This document shows, piece after piece, positions 22,501 to 33,197 of a stretch of 64,000 bases of DNA. A program made the translations under genes and the position numbers. The notes under the pieces were generated by a model. That model ran no database searches and was not told the DNA's origin. It worked only from the letters and a program-made list of their open reading frames with translations. Source of the DNA: Trichoderma breve. Taxonomy: Eukaryota > Ascomycota > Sordariomycetes > Hypocreales > Hypocreaceae. The stretch is from NCBI RefSeq assembly GCF_028502605.1, contig NC_079232.1, positions 1,860,001-1,924,000 of the forward strand, given 5' to 3'. How positions within the stretch are numbered: position 1 is the stretch's first letter; the number at the start of each line of letters is the position of its first letter.

Positions 22501-25500
22501 GGGTTTCTGGGCGCTTTCAAACCCAATTACTAGGAGCACAACGTGTTTAAATACGCTATTTCCAATTTTCGCAGGCCTTGGTTTGCTTGACGTGGTTGAA
22601 GCACGAGATGAGGCAGATAAACGCCGAGGTCTGCTTGAGGCCGCCTCGAAAGGCCAGTACGAGGTAGTCCTTAAACTCATAAAGGGACTTGACATGTCAG
22701 AAGTAGCTCTCATGGATGTTATCAAAGCCGCTGGAGCTTGCGGGGATGAGAAAACGATGTTGGATATGCTTGATCGAATTATTGCGATCAATCCAAGCCC
22801 AGATACTGCCACCTGGCCTCCCCTGTTCATCCACAGAGCGGCATGGCTAGGCCTCGATCGATTTGCCGACCGCATACTCGATTTGGGGTATTCTCCCGAT
22901 ATGGAGGCTGACTGGACACCTATCACCAAGGCCACGCCACTCTCTCAAGCAGCTCGCAATTTCCATGCAGGCATTGTTCGTACCCTTATCAAGCACAATG
23001 CAGATATAACGTCTCGCCATCTTTATGATAGAACTGCCATCCATCATGTTGCTGGGCAAGGGCATGCTGAGATTGCCAAGATTTTAGTCGAAGAAGGGAA
23101 AATCGATATGGAAATCACAGATGAAGATGGCTTTACGACTCTCTACTTCGGATGCTTATGGGGCCATCATCATGTCGTTGAGGTGTTGTTGGAGCTGGGC
23201 GCTGACCCTAACATGGGCATCAAATCTGATGATCCGCCGGAAAAGTGGTCGCCTCTCGTAGTAGCTGTTGATGATGGCTACGAGAAATGCGTAAAACTCC
23301 TCCTTGATAAGAAAGCCAATCCTAATCTTCCTGGCCCCTCTCTATGGGGTACCGCTCTGCGATATGCAGCGGTGAAAGGCCATCTAGAAATATGTCAGAT
23401 GCTGGTTGACAGCGGCGCAGATCCTAACAGTCCATTGATCCAGCCTCCAATCCTCATTCAGATGATTACTGATTATGAATCCACTGAGAATCAGATGGAA
23501 ATTTTCGAATTCCTCATTTCACACAATGCCGACGTGAACGCAAAGGACTCTGCCGGGACGCCCGTCTTGATCCACGCCAGCAAAAGCGGCTCGAGAATGG
23601 ATTTCGTCCAACGACTCCTTGATCACGGTGCAGACGTCAACATTTTAAATACAGATAACGAGTCAGCACTCTACATTGCTGCGTTGGATAGGGATGAAGG
23701 ACTCGTCAAGTTCCTATTGGAGAAAGGCGCCAAGGTTAATGAGATGACGACAAGCAATCTAACTCCTCTGTACTTTGCTATTCCAGAGCCTGATATTGTT
23801 CGTCTACTACTCGAAAACGGTGCCGATCCAGATAGCAGCAAGAACGCGGGGTTTACCAGTCTCATGCATGCTGCTTGGTTCAGCTACAACGAAAGTTTAG
23901 AGCTACTCCTAGACCACAATGCCAATCTGGAATTGGCTTATGATGGAGACGACGAGAATCAGAGGGGATGGACAGCTCTTTCATGTGCCGTATCACAAGC
24001 CTCCAAGGAGACTGTTCGAATACTAGCGGACCGTGGAGCTGACCTTAAGCGTTTATCGGAGCAGGGTGTGCCAGCTTTGCACCAGGCTGCTGCGGCTGAC
24101 ACGCTGTCGGTTCTTTTGGAGTTTCCATCCAGGATTGATGTGAACCAACTTGACAAGGACGGATACTCGGCTCTCCATAAAGTTGACGTATCACTGGAAA
24201 ACTTCAAACTCTTGGTCAATGCCGGAGCGAATATGAATATTCAGGACAAAAAAAGAGGCGATACTCCCCTTACAATAGCGGCCTATAACGGCCTTCTAGA
24301 GCGCGCCCAATACCTCGTCAAACACGGCGCTGACATTCACCTCGCCTCACCTTGTGATGGCCCTCCTGTCCATCAAGCTTGCCGATACTCAAAATGGGAC
24401 CTTGTGAAATTCTTTGTCGAAAACGGCGCCAATGTGAATCAAGTCACCGATTTTGGAATCGCCGGAACTCCACTACAAGCAGCGTGTCTACCATACGCAA
24501 GTGGTGAAGATCGAATCATCGACAAAGTGGTCGACTATCTCCTTGACCATGGAGCGGATGTGACGTTGGAAGGTGGTTACGCTGGTACTGCTCTCCATGC
24601 GGCGGCTTATGCTGCAACTCCAGTCACAATCAAGACTCTCTTGGACAAGGGGGCACTTGTCAAGGCCATAGATCCTATGGGCCGCTATCCTATTCATGCT
24701 GCTGCTTTCCATGGCATCGACAACTTTGACGCAATCCTTGCGGCAGGGGGCGACATCACCGTACGAGACGGCATTGGGCGAACAGCACTGCACTGGGCAG
24801 CACAGCCCGGAAGACTCCAGGTTGTTGAAAAGATCATATCCCTCTTGGCCGACAAAAAAGCAATTGACGAGCCAGATATCGATGGCTGGACGCCGCTATG
24901 CTGGGCAGCTCGTGGTCCTAGCAACTGGCTAGATCAGGAACACGCGGGAGAACCTCAAGAGCAGATCAAGGTGATGAAACTTTTGCTCGAGAATGGTGCC
25001 AATCGCTCTATACGAGTCACTGTTGGAAACCAAAAATGGACGCCATTAAAGCTGGCTAGGTTCTCCGGCGCAGATGAAGAAGTAATTGGGCTGTTGAAGA
25101 ATGGCCTTGTCTCCGGTGATGAGAAAGACCAAGATGAAAAGAAGTCGGGGCCAAAGGAAGAGTCTGACGAAGACAAGTCCAAAAAGGGAAACCTTCGGAC
25201 AGCAACGTGCGACAATTGTCGATGCGTAAGTACCCTTTTCACGTCACTGTCGTCGTTTTACCATTATGCCATCCATCCACTCTATAAGTGGCAAGCTTCA
25301 GATTTACTAATCTCACTATATAGAGTATTTACGGCTTCGCCTATCATTGCAACAAGTGTACGGACTTTGATCTATGTTGGAAATGTCATAGTCATAAGGA
25401 GCTGATCCATCCTGCTGATCACACATATGATGAAGAAGGTCCAGAATTTGAAGATACACCAGATGATTCTCCAGATGATGATGCGTCGTCAGAATCTTCA

Positions 25501-25527
25501 GGATCCACAGACTCGGACTCGGAATGA
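19580..25527 (+). CDS. NLR-like protein: hydrolase-like domain, degenerate NACHT, ankyrin repeats, ZZ zinc finger
   Basis: Eight exons (19580-19884, 19948-20185, 20252-20305, 20372-20437, 20495-20737, 20811-20916, 20997-25225, 25324-25527; 1814 aa). An acidic disordered N-terminus (1-95) precedes an alpha/beta-hydrolase-like domain (about 102-320; FVVIHGVYGGWEN, then FVAHDIGGLIVKDAL at 187-201, where the usual nucleophile Ser is Asp191). A NACHT-like region follows (about 360-560): the Walker A position reads LHGTKHVRE (394-402) without GxxxxGK(S/T), while a Walker B-like VMFVINHFDEC (494-504) remains. About 20 ankyrin repeats span about 870-1700. The C-terminal ZZ zinc finger (about 1740-1775; CDNC, CNKC, CWKC) is split by the last intron and trailed by an acidic tail. 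Exon 2 uses an unusual GTTCGT donor. Such proteins act in fungal self/non-self recognition and cell death; here ATP binding is doubtful. Confidence 0.88.
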
Positions 25528-26073
25528 TTGGCTTAGTGGGTACATGCCATTGGGGCAGATTAAATAGATAAAAGTAGTATGATTGTGACAATACAATTAG
25601 CTAGAAGCTTGATTTCACGAAGAAGCGAACTCATTAACATTGAAGTAAGGGCTTTTTTTTTTTATTGAGCTGCGGAATATAGTATAAAAAGTGCAAATAC
25701 GGAATCGCAAAGAGTCGAATAAACATTAGAAACCATTCCACCCCATCCAAAAAGAGGCCTATCAATCATCCTCGGCGTCGGCTTTCTGATGTTTCTAGCG
25801 TCTTACACAGCGTCAACCCTAGTTGCCTGTTGGCGTAATAGTGAATCCCAGCTTTACTGAAAAAAAGGGGAAGATGGTTCTAAACTGCACGGTAGACATA
25901 GTATCAATCTTCAACGAAGTCCACATCTTGACAAATCTTCTACTGTTGTGGTTGACTTTGAGCAAAGATTTTTAGATTGTAAAAAGCTTCCCATAAGAAT
26001 GCATTTTCAATCCAAGCCAGCAGATGAGATCCCTCACAGAGATACCAATACGTATTTAGCAGTAACCAGAGGA
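25528..26073. other. Intergenic, 546 bp
   Basis: 3' flanks of the convergent NLR-like and adhesin-like genes; includes a short poly-T run near 25651. No gene seen. Confidence 0.5.
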
Positions 26074-26215
26074 TTAAGGTGTAGTTTTTGGCTTTGATGT
26101 AGTTGTGCTGTGAGACGACGTTGTTGAGTGAGATGATGTGGTAGAATAGGAGGAAGCGGTGGAGTATGTGGTAGTTGTTCCACGCAAGGAAGCTTTATGA
26201 AAAGATGACGCCCCC
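26074..26215 (-). pseudogene. Out-of-frame C-terminal continuation of the adhesin-like gene
   Basis: After the stop at 26195-26197, the +1 frame continues with the same Ser/Thr/His bias (SSFHKASLRGTTTTYSTASS, then STTSSHSTTSSHSTTTSKP) and ends at TAA 26074-26076. The switch maps to a run of five G on the coding strand (26211-26215). One base more or fewer there would join the two parts. It may be a real frameshift, a sequencing error in a homopolymer, or a variable site. Confidence 0.6.
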
Positions 26216-29200
26216 ACGAGTTATAGCCACTGCAATCGACGATACAACTCCCCCAACTCCCCCAACTCCCCCATGAGTTGTAGCTGCTTCATGCGACGAT
26301 ACAACACCCCCATGAGTTGTAGCTGCGTCATGTGACGATACAGCGCCTCCATGAGTTGTAGCTGCTTCATGCGACGAAGTAGTGCTGTGCGATGTAGTTC
26401 CATGTGACGAGGTTGTTCCATGAGAGGCGGTTGCTTCATGCGAAGAAGACGTCCCATGAGATGTAGTTTCTGCATGTGATGAAGTAGTGCTATGCAATGT
26501 AGTTTCTGCATGTGATGAAGTAGTGCTATGCAATGTAGTTTCATGAGACGTGGCCGTTCCATGTGAAGAAGTCATTCCGTGAGAGAGGGTTGCTTCGTGG
26601 GAGGAAGACGCCCCATGAGATGTAGTTGTTGCATGTGATGAAGTAGCACTGTGAGAAACTATTCCTTCGTGCGAGGTGGATGTGCCATGAGATGAAGCGA
26701 CTGTATGAGACGAACTGACTATGTGGGATGTTTCTATGGGGTGGGATGAGGTAGTTTCGTGGGAAGTTGTTCCGTGGGATGAAGTTGAGCTGTGAGAGCT
26801 AGCTGCTGTATGAGACGAGGCGGCCGAGTGCGTTGTGGCGGTTTCATGAGCGCTAGCTGTCCCTTGAGATGATGCGTGTGATGTGGCAGTGCTGTGCGAT
26901 GAAGTTTCATGAGAGGTAGACGCTCCGTGAGAAGTAGAGGCTCCATGAGAAGTAGAAGTACCGTGAGAAGTAGAGGCTGCGTGAGAGCTGGTTTCATGAG
27001 AGGAAGAGGTTCCGTGAGAGTTGGTTTCGTGAGAGGTAGGGCTTCCATGAGAGCTGGTTCCGTGAGAGGTTGTGGCTGATCCGGATGCATGTGTTGTACT
27101 AGTTCCATGAGAAGTGCCTTCATGCGATGAAGTGGCAGTTCCATGCGATGAGGTGGATGGGTGGGATGTGCTATGTGATGTATTCGCCTCATGTGTTGAA
27201 ATAGATCCATGTGACGAGGCCGTTACATGTGAGGACGTAGATTCATGAGATGTAGTTGCGTGAGAGCTTGTGGAACCGTGAGAAGATGCTGTTGCATGAG
27301 ATGAAGCACCAGTGCTGTGAGAAGTAGATCCATGCGATAATGTACTACTATGAGCTTCGGTTGACGCGTGAGACGATAGAGTTGGGTGAGACGATGTAGA
27401 TCCGTGCGATGATGAACTTCCATGGGATGATGCTGTCTCATGAGATGCAGTTACATGAGTCGAGGTGGAGTCATGGGACGTGGTTGTTCCATGTGAGGTA
27501 GTAGAGCCATGGGATGAAGTTCCATGAGTTGAAGTTGGTACATGGGTAGAGGTTGACTCATGAGAAGATGAGCCGTGGGAACTTGCAGAGGTGTGGGATG
27601 ACGACGCTCCATGAGCTGATCCGGTTGCTTCAGATGAAGTTCCGTGGGTGGTTGGCCCATGGGTTGAAGCTGACTCGTGGGTTGTGGTTGACCCGTGGGT
27701 TGCTGACCCGTGAGAAGATGTAGAGCTGTGAGAGCTGGTAGATCCGTGTGATGATGAGGTACCATGCGATGATGTGGTCCCATGAGATGCAGTCTCATGT
27801 GTCGAAGTTGATCCATGTGTTGAGGCTGATCCGTGGGAGGATGTAGAGCTGTGAGAGCTTGTAGATCCGTGTGATGAGGTCCCATGAGATGCAGTCTCAT
27901 GGATTGAAGTTGACCCGTGGGAAGATGTAGAGCTATGAGAGCCAGTAGAGGTGTGTGATAAAGACGCTCCATGAGTTGATCCAGTCGCATGAATTGAAGT
28001 TCCGTGAGTGGAAGTTGATCCATGAGTTGAAGTTGATCCGTGAGATGCAGTCTCATGGGATGAAGTTGATACATGAGGTGCAGTCTCGTGGGTTGAAGTT
28101 GACCCATGGGTTGAGGCTGAGCTGTGGGGAGATGTAGAGCCGTGAGAGCTGGTAGAGGTGTGTGATAACGACACTCCATGGGCTGATCCAGTTGTTTGAG
28201 TTGAAGTTCCGTGAGTGGGGGTTCCGTGGGTTGAACTTGATCCATGAGTTGAACTTGATCCATGAGTTGAACTTGATCCATGAGTTGAACTTGATCCATG
28301 AGTTGAACTTGATCCATGAGTTGAACTTGATCCATGAGTTGAACTTGATCCATGAGTCGAACTTGATCCATGAGATGCTGTGGAGACGTGGGAAGTTGTA
28401 GAGGTGTGTGATAAAGACGTTCCATGAGCCGATCCGGTTGCTTGAGATGAAGTCCCATGAGTTGACTCGTGAGTTACTGTAGAGCCGTGAGAACTTGTAG
28501 GGCTGTGAGAGCTTGGAGTACTTATGGAGCCGTGCGAGCTCGTTGATCCATGAGAACTCGTTGACCCATGTGATGATGAACTTCCATGAGTTGATGCGGT
28601 TTCATCGGATGCAGGGCCATGAGTCGAAGCTGAAGTTGACCCATGAGAAGAGGTAGATGTGTGCGAGCTTGTAGAGCCGCGCGAATTACTCTGAGCTGAT
28701 ACACTCCCATGAGATGAACTTGCATGAGATGTGGTTGAACCATGAGATGATGCAGAATGAGACGTGGCCGTCACATGGGACGAGCTACTGCCATGCAAGA
28801 CAGTAGCACCATGAGATGAACTGTGCCCAGACGATGTTGGCCTCGCAGATATCGAAACGGATCTTGACAATGTCGTTGATCCATGGCCGAATATGGTGGG
28901 CGTCTCAATGATGATTATACCAGGATTAGTTCCAATTGGCGGTATAGTAATGGTCTGCGTAACGCTTCCGCTATATGGGATTGTCTGAGTAACATATTTC
29001 TGTTGTGGCGTCTTGATAATGACTATTCCGGGGCCGGTTCCGCTGGGATACTCTGTAGAGGTAACTGTCGTGCTTCCAGTCCAAGCGACAGTTCTAGTAG
29101 CAGAGACGGGGCGTTCGCCATAGGGCGTCTTGATAATGACTTCACCAGGATTACCTTGGTGAGGATAAACTGTGGCGGCCGTGGTGACGTATCCAGTCCA

Positions 29201-30096
29201 AGGAACCGTTTTTGTGATATAACCGGGGTGTTCATAGGGAGTCTTGATAATAATTTCACCAGGCTTATCGTTGTAAGGATGAACAGTGGAAGTCGTAGTG
29301 GTATACCCAGTCCAAGGAACCGTTTTTGTAATGTAATCAGGGTGTTCGCAGGGGGTCTTGATGATGATTTCACCAGGCTTGTCATGATGAGGGTGGACTG
29401 TTGCGGTAGTAGTGACTGTTCCAGTCCATTCAACAGTCTTTGTAATGTAATCGGGGTATTCGCAGGGAGTCTTGATGATAATCTCGCCAGGCTTGTCATG
29501 GTGAGGGTGGACTGTCTCAGTAGTGGTGACTGCTCCGGTCCAAGAAATCGTTTTTGTAATGTAATCAGGATGCTCCCGGGGAGTCTGAACGATTATGGTG
29601 CTTGGGCCCTTGCCATACGGAGGAATTGTAACTGTTTCGGTCACGGTGCCAGACCAGCCAACGGTAGTTGTAACGCAATCTGCACCTCCTCCCGGGATTT
29701 TCACAATCTTCGTACCTGGAGCCCTTCCAGTAGCATGAATCGTAACAGTCTCGGTCACAGTTCCAGTCCATGGCTGAGTAGTAGTCACGCATTCTGCATC
29801 AGGGATGGGGACACCAGGTGTAACGTAGACAGGAACACCTGAGCACTCGGTTGTAATCCTATGTAGTTTGTCAGTCACATCTTCTTGCTGCTAGGACATC
29901 CAATCGTGATATGAGTAGCAGCTTACCTCGTATAGGTCGTCGAAGTAGTAGACCCGCAGCAAATGAGCTTTGCTGGCTCATGGATGACAATTTCTGCGGG
30001 ATCTGGGCATTCTTCCACTTTTCCCGCACTGGTCAGCTGCAGTAGGAAGGCCGCACCCAGGGTGGCCGCAGCCCGAACACTGGGGCAGCTTTTCAT
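26195..30096 (-). CDS. Secreted Ser/Thr/His-rich repeat protein, adhesin-like
   Basis: Two exons (30096-29927, 29858-26195; 1277 aa). A signal peptide (MKSCPSVRAAATLGAAFLLQLTSA) precedes a small Cys-containing segment and eight tandem repeats of about 36-40 aa (about residues 78-390), each with the pattern YITKTVxWTGxVTTTxTV...PGEIIIKTP. These resemble flocculin/agglutinin-type Thr-rich repeats of fungal adhesins. The rest (about 860 aa) is low-complexity SSHGSTSTHG-like sequence with a His about every four residues, heavily O-glycosylatable. No GPI signal appears at the end of this frame; the same composition continues in another frame to 26074. An in-frame ATG at 30180 would add 28 residues before the signal peptide and is less likely. 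Cell-surface or extracellular role is inferred. Confidence 0.8.
28230..28375 (-). repeat. 18-bp coding minisatellite (about 8 copies)
   Basis: Near-perfect head-to-tail copies of an 18-bp unit (plus strand gttgaacttgatccatga) inside the adhesin-like gene, encoding repeated GSSSTH. Near identity of the copies suggests recent expansion and likely length variation between strains. Confidence 0.9.
28875..29790 (-). repeat. Eight tandem 36-40-aa adhesin repeats
   Basis: DNA encoding the Thr-rich WTG/KTP repeats of the adhesin-like protein. The central four copies are most alike at DNA level (recurrent 'gtcttgatgatgatttcaccagg' type segments, here about 110-120 bp apart), the outer copies are more diverged. 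Confidence 0.85.
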
Positions 30097-31421
30097 TCTC
30101 GAAATGATGATGGCGACAGATGAGTATACAAAAGAATGCCTCAACCCAAGAGAGCGTGACGCCTGCTGGTGAGGAAACATGGGCGGCAATCACCATTAGA
30201 TTTATATCTGCATAAGTCTTACTTAAAATGCCAGCCCTGGGCCGACAATCATTTTTCGAGTCGCGTTAGATTGCTATCGGCGACTTTGATGAGTTTCTTT
30301 ATGCTTTTCGCGTCGAAAATCACACTTCTCATACCAGAACCACAAGAATATTACCAATAGCTGGTGCATACGCGGAATGTTGTGGCCAACACCTATTCAG
30401 AAATTCAGGTACAGCACATATTATCGACGCATTCTTCACAGGATAGCGTATAATTAGCATAATGGTAACTTACTTTGAAGGTTTTTTATGATGAAAAGTG
30501 GTGCCTTCTTTCGTGTTTGCCAGCTAGTCCCTCCTGATGTGGATGCTGCAACCCTATTTCGAATATCCGTTCCCTACCGACTACATTTGTAGCTTAACGA
30601 TCCAAGGGTGAAATTATTGTGTTCCATGGTATTACACTTTAATATCATCTCAGAGTATTCTAAGGTAACACTTACACCATAGTATGGATGCTACATGACC
30701 TCCCCTCTCCCTTTGATCGAACCAACAACCGATGTCGTCGAAACTAGTCCAACCAACACAATCTAAACTAAGACCCAATTCTGATCAACAGGGACAGCGT
30801 TCCTGATGACTCCCTAGTTAATACTATGCTTATTCGCGGACCAACAGGCATATGTTGGTTCAACGCATAATAATAAATTCCCACCGGATGAGTCCCAAAC
30901 AATAGGCTTGGTGATGCCGTTCCAACAAATACTCAAACGATAGGATCAACATAGCGCATCTGCCAAGCTTGATGAAATCAATTCTTTAACGCGATGGAAT
31001 TCCATGCCCTTTAAGGACAGCAGAGGAAAGAGCGTATTCTTATTGTCCAGTTCTTGTTGTTGTTGCATGGGCCACCCAACGATCGGTGAGTGGGCGGAGA
31101 TATTGTATTGCACCATCTCATGACAATAATCACCAATCGCAATGCCTGTAAACAAACAGCTTTCCCCCCACATCGGGTTTCAATGCATATACATTTATGA
31201 TAGTCAAGAGGTAATATTCTCTACAGTGTAATGGGTGATATATGTATGGCCGTCGGAAGAAACGTGAATCGCAGATTACCCTACAGTTGAGTGGTGAGGA
31301 CGTAATTTTATAATGATGATGAAACTGTTGTAATATATTTTATCCAAAATAATAGCTGTAGTGAAATGCATGTTGTACAAAATCCCCCGTATAGGGTAAT
31401 TCCTTCTCTTCCATATCCCTC
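30097..31421. other. Intergenic, 1325 bp, AT-rich
   Basis: Promoter of the adhesin-like gene and 3' flank of the SDR gene. A 75-codon minus-strand frame at 30946-31173 (from an ATG in MWGESC, with a short QQQQ run) looks mildly protein-like but matches nothing I know. No transposon structure seen. Confidence 0.4.
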
Positions 31422-32547
31422 TTACTTCTGGGCCTCAAGCTTTGCTTGAAGATCCTGCTGAAACTTCATAATCTTCTCGAGCATTTCGGGAGGAATCATG
31501 GGGTTGGGCATACTCTCAGACAGTCCCTCAATTCCGACCTTCAAGAAGTTGGGCTCTTCCGCAATCTGCTTGCCTAGAACCTTCTTGACCTCGTCAACAT
31601 CCCAGTTGGCCCAGACGAATCGGCCGTGTAGAAACTCGGCCTCTCGGCTAGCCGCCCAGACAGCCATTTGACCCGGAAGGTTCGCTGTACATGTAGAGTT
31701 AGTTCATGTCGTCCTAGGTTATTGAGAAGGGAGGGTTAAAATCGTACCATCATCGAAGGGGATGCCCATTTCTTCGCTGGCACCCGCAGCGCGAGCCATG
31801 TCCGTGAGAACACCGCCAGGGTGGAAGCTCACGATTTGCATATCGTTCACATCGGTATCCTTGGCGATCTGCTGGATCAAGGTAGTACCGGCGTTCTTGG
31901 TTAAGCCGTAAGTTGGTCGCTCGGGGGCCATCGAACCCCACATATAAGCGGCGATGGTAGAAATGTTCACCAAGAACTGTGGCAGCAATTAGTATTTCGT
32001 CTTGACCCTTTTTCAAATTGCCAAAGGAAGGTGAGCTCAAACTAACCTTGCGCGAATCTGCGCCCTTGCCCTTCTGATTGTAGAATCTCTGCGTAAAGTC
32101 CAGCAAAGAGCGCACATTCGCCTCGAAATCTCCCCAAACGCTAGAAAGATCACTCTTGAGAATGGGAGAAACTTTTCCATGGGACGCAGCACTAAGGACC
32201 AAGACATCGACATAGATGCCCTCTTTCTCGAGACCAGACCAGAGAGCCTCGGTGGCCTCGAGGCTTCCAACATCGCAGACTCTGCCCTCTACCAATGAAG
32301 GGGAGCCAAATTCCTTTCCCTCTTGGACGAGCCTATCGGTGGCAGATTTTACGACATCGGGGCGGCGGCCCAAGATAATAACTCGCTTGGCGGAAGCCTT
32401 GACGAAATTGCGGGCGATGGCATATCCGATGCCACTGTTGCCTCCGGTGACAACGACGGTTCTGCCAGACTGGCTGAGTTCTGGTCGGGAGGGAGAAGTG
32501 GCCTCATAGGGCTTTCGGCGGTACTCCTTGAGGGATGGAAGAGACAT
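31422..32547 (-). CDS. Short-chain dehydrogenase/reductase (classical SDR)
   Basis: Three exons (32547-32047, 31976-31748, 31684-31422; 330 aa). The NAD(P)-binding TGGNSGIG is at 34-41, the catalytic Ser at about 173 (VNISTIAA) and YGLTK at 190-194 supply Tyr190/Lys194, and HPGGVLTDM follows the active site as in classical SDRs. No signal peptide or membrane helix, so probably cytosolic. Substrate unknown. It is transcribed away from the Zn2Cys6 regulator at 33198 across 650 bp, a common arrangement for a regulator and its target. Confidence 0.92.
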
Positions 32548-33197
32548 GGCTGCTGGTAAAAGTAGAGGTTTTGATTGGGTTTGGTTTAGTTGTAAAGTGT
32601 CTGATGAATGGTGGTGGTGGTGGTGGTGGTGATGATGATGATGATATGAAGCGGGAGTAGCATCATTGTCTGGTTCGCCGTTCTCCTCTTATACTAATTC
32701 CAGCGTCGGAGTTGCATCTTCGCGATTCACACTGCTACCTCACAACTCACACCGCGAGCGGCATTTCTCCTTTCTCTTTCTCCATCATCTCCATCCTTCT
32801 CTCCAAGTCCGCCACCAAAGCAGCGGAGTATTGGAAAGCAGGCGCTTTATTAATCAACCAGCGACAAGCGCCAGTCATCCACAATTGCCTGTTTGGCATT
32901 TCTCGCATTGAATCAGACGAATCGGGGGGCTGTACTCCGTAGCCATCGTTTCTTATAAAACCGCCCCCGTGCCGCGGTGGAAAAGTTGCCGCCGGCTCTC
33001 ACCTATCAAAGCCCGTGCCAGGCCGGAGCTCGGCTCCACCCGGCGGAAGGAAACCCGCCGCAGACGGGCTGAGCAGAAATGACAAATTGCCCGCCCGCCG
33101 GAGAATATAGAATAAAGAGCTTCTGGGACTTCCAACCCCCGTTGCCGTTCTTGGGCCCTCGCATCTCATCTACTGTATCTGCGCAAAATAACCCGTC
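32548..33197. promoter_or_regulatory. Divergent promoter, SDR / Zn2Cys6 regulator
   Basis: 650 bp holding a GGT/GAT microsatellite (32609-32645) just upstream of the SDR start and a GC-rich block (about 32970-33110) with many CCG/CGG triplets, including CCG-N5-CGG at 33023-33033. Such triplets are typical Zn2Cys6 targets, so control by the adjacent regulator is plausible but unproven. Confidence 0.4.
32609..32645. repeat. Trinucleotide microsatellite (GGT)n(GAT)n
   Basis: About seven GGT units followed by about five GAT units, 62 bp upstream of the SDR ATG, probably in its 5' UTR. Confidence 0.85.

Noticed and set aside
28883..29842. A 319-codon plus-strand open frame opposite the adhesin repeats
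   Set aside because: It is an antisense shadow of the repeat array: the repeats on the minus strand are protein-like and the plus-strand peptide only mirrors them. No domain or signal.
30946..31173. Small minus-strand frame with QQQQ between adhesin and SDR
   Set aside because: 75 codons, no recognisable domain, no splice partner, and an uninformative start context.
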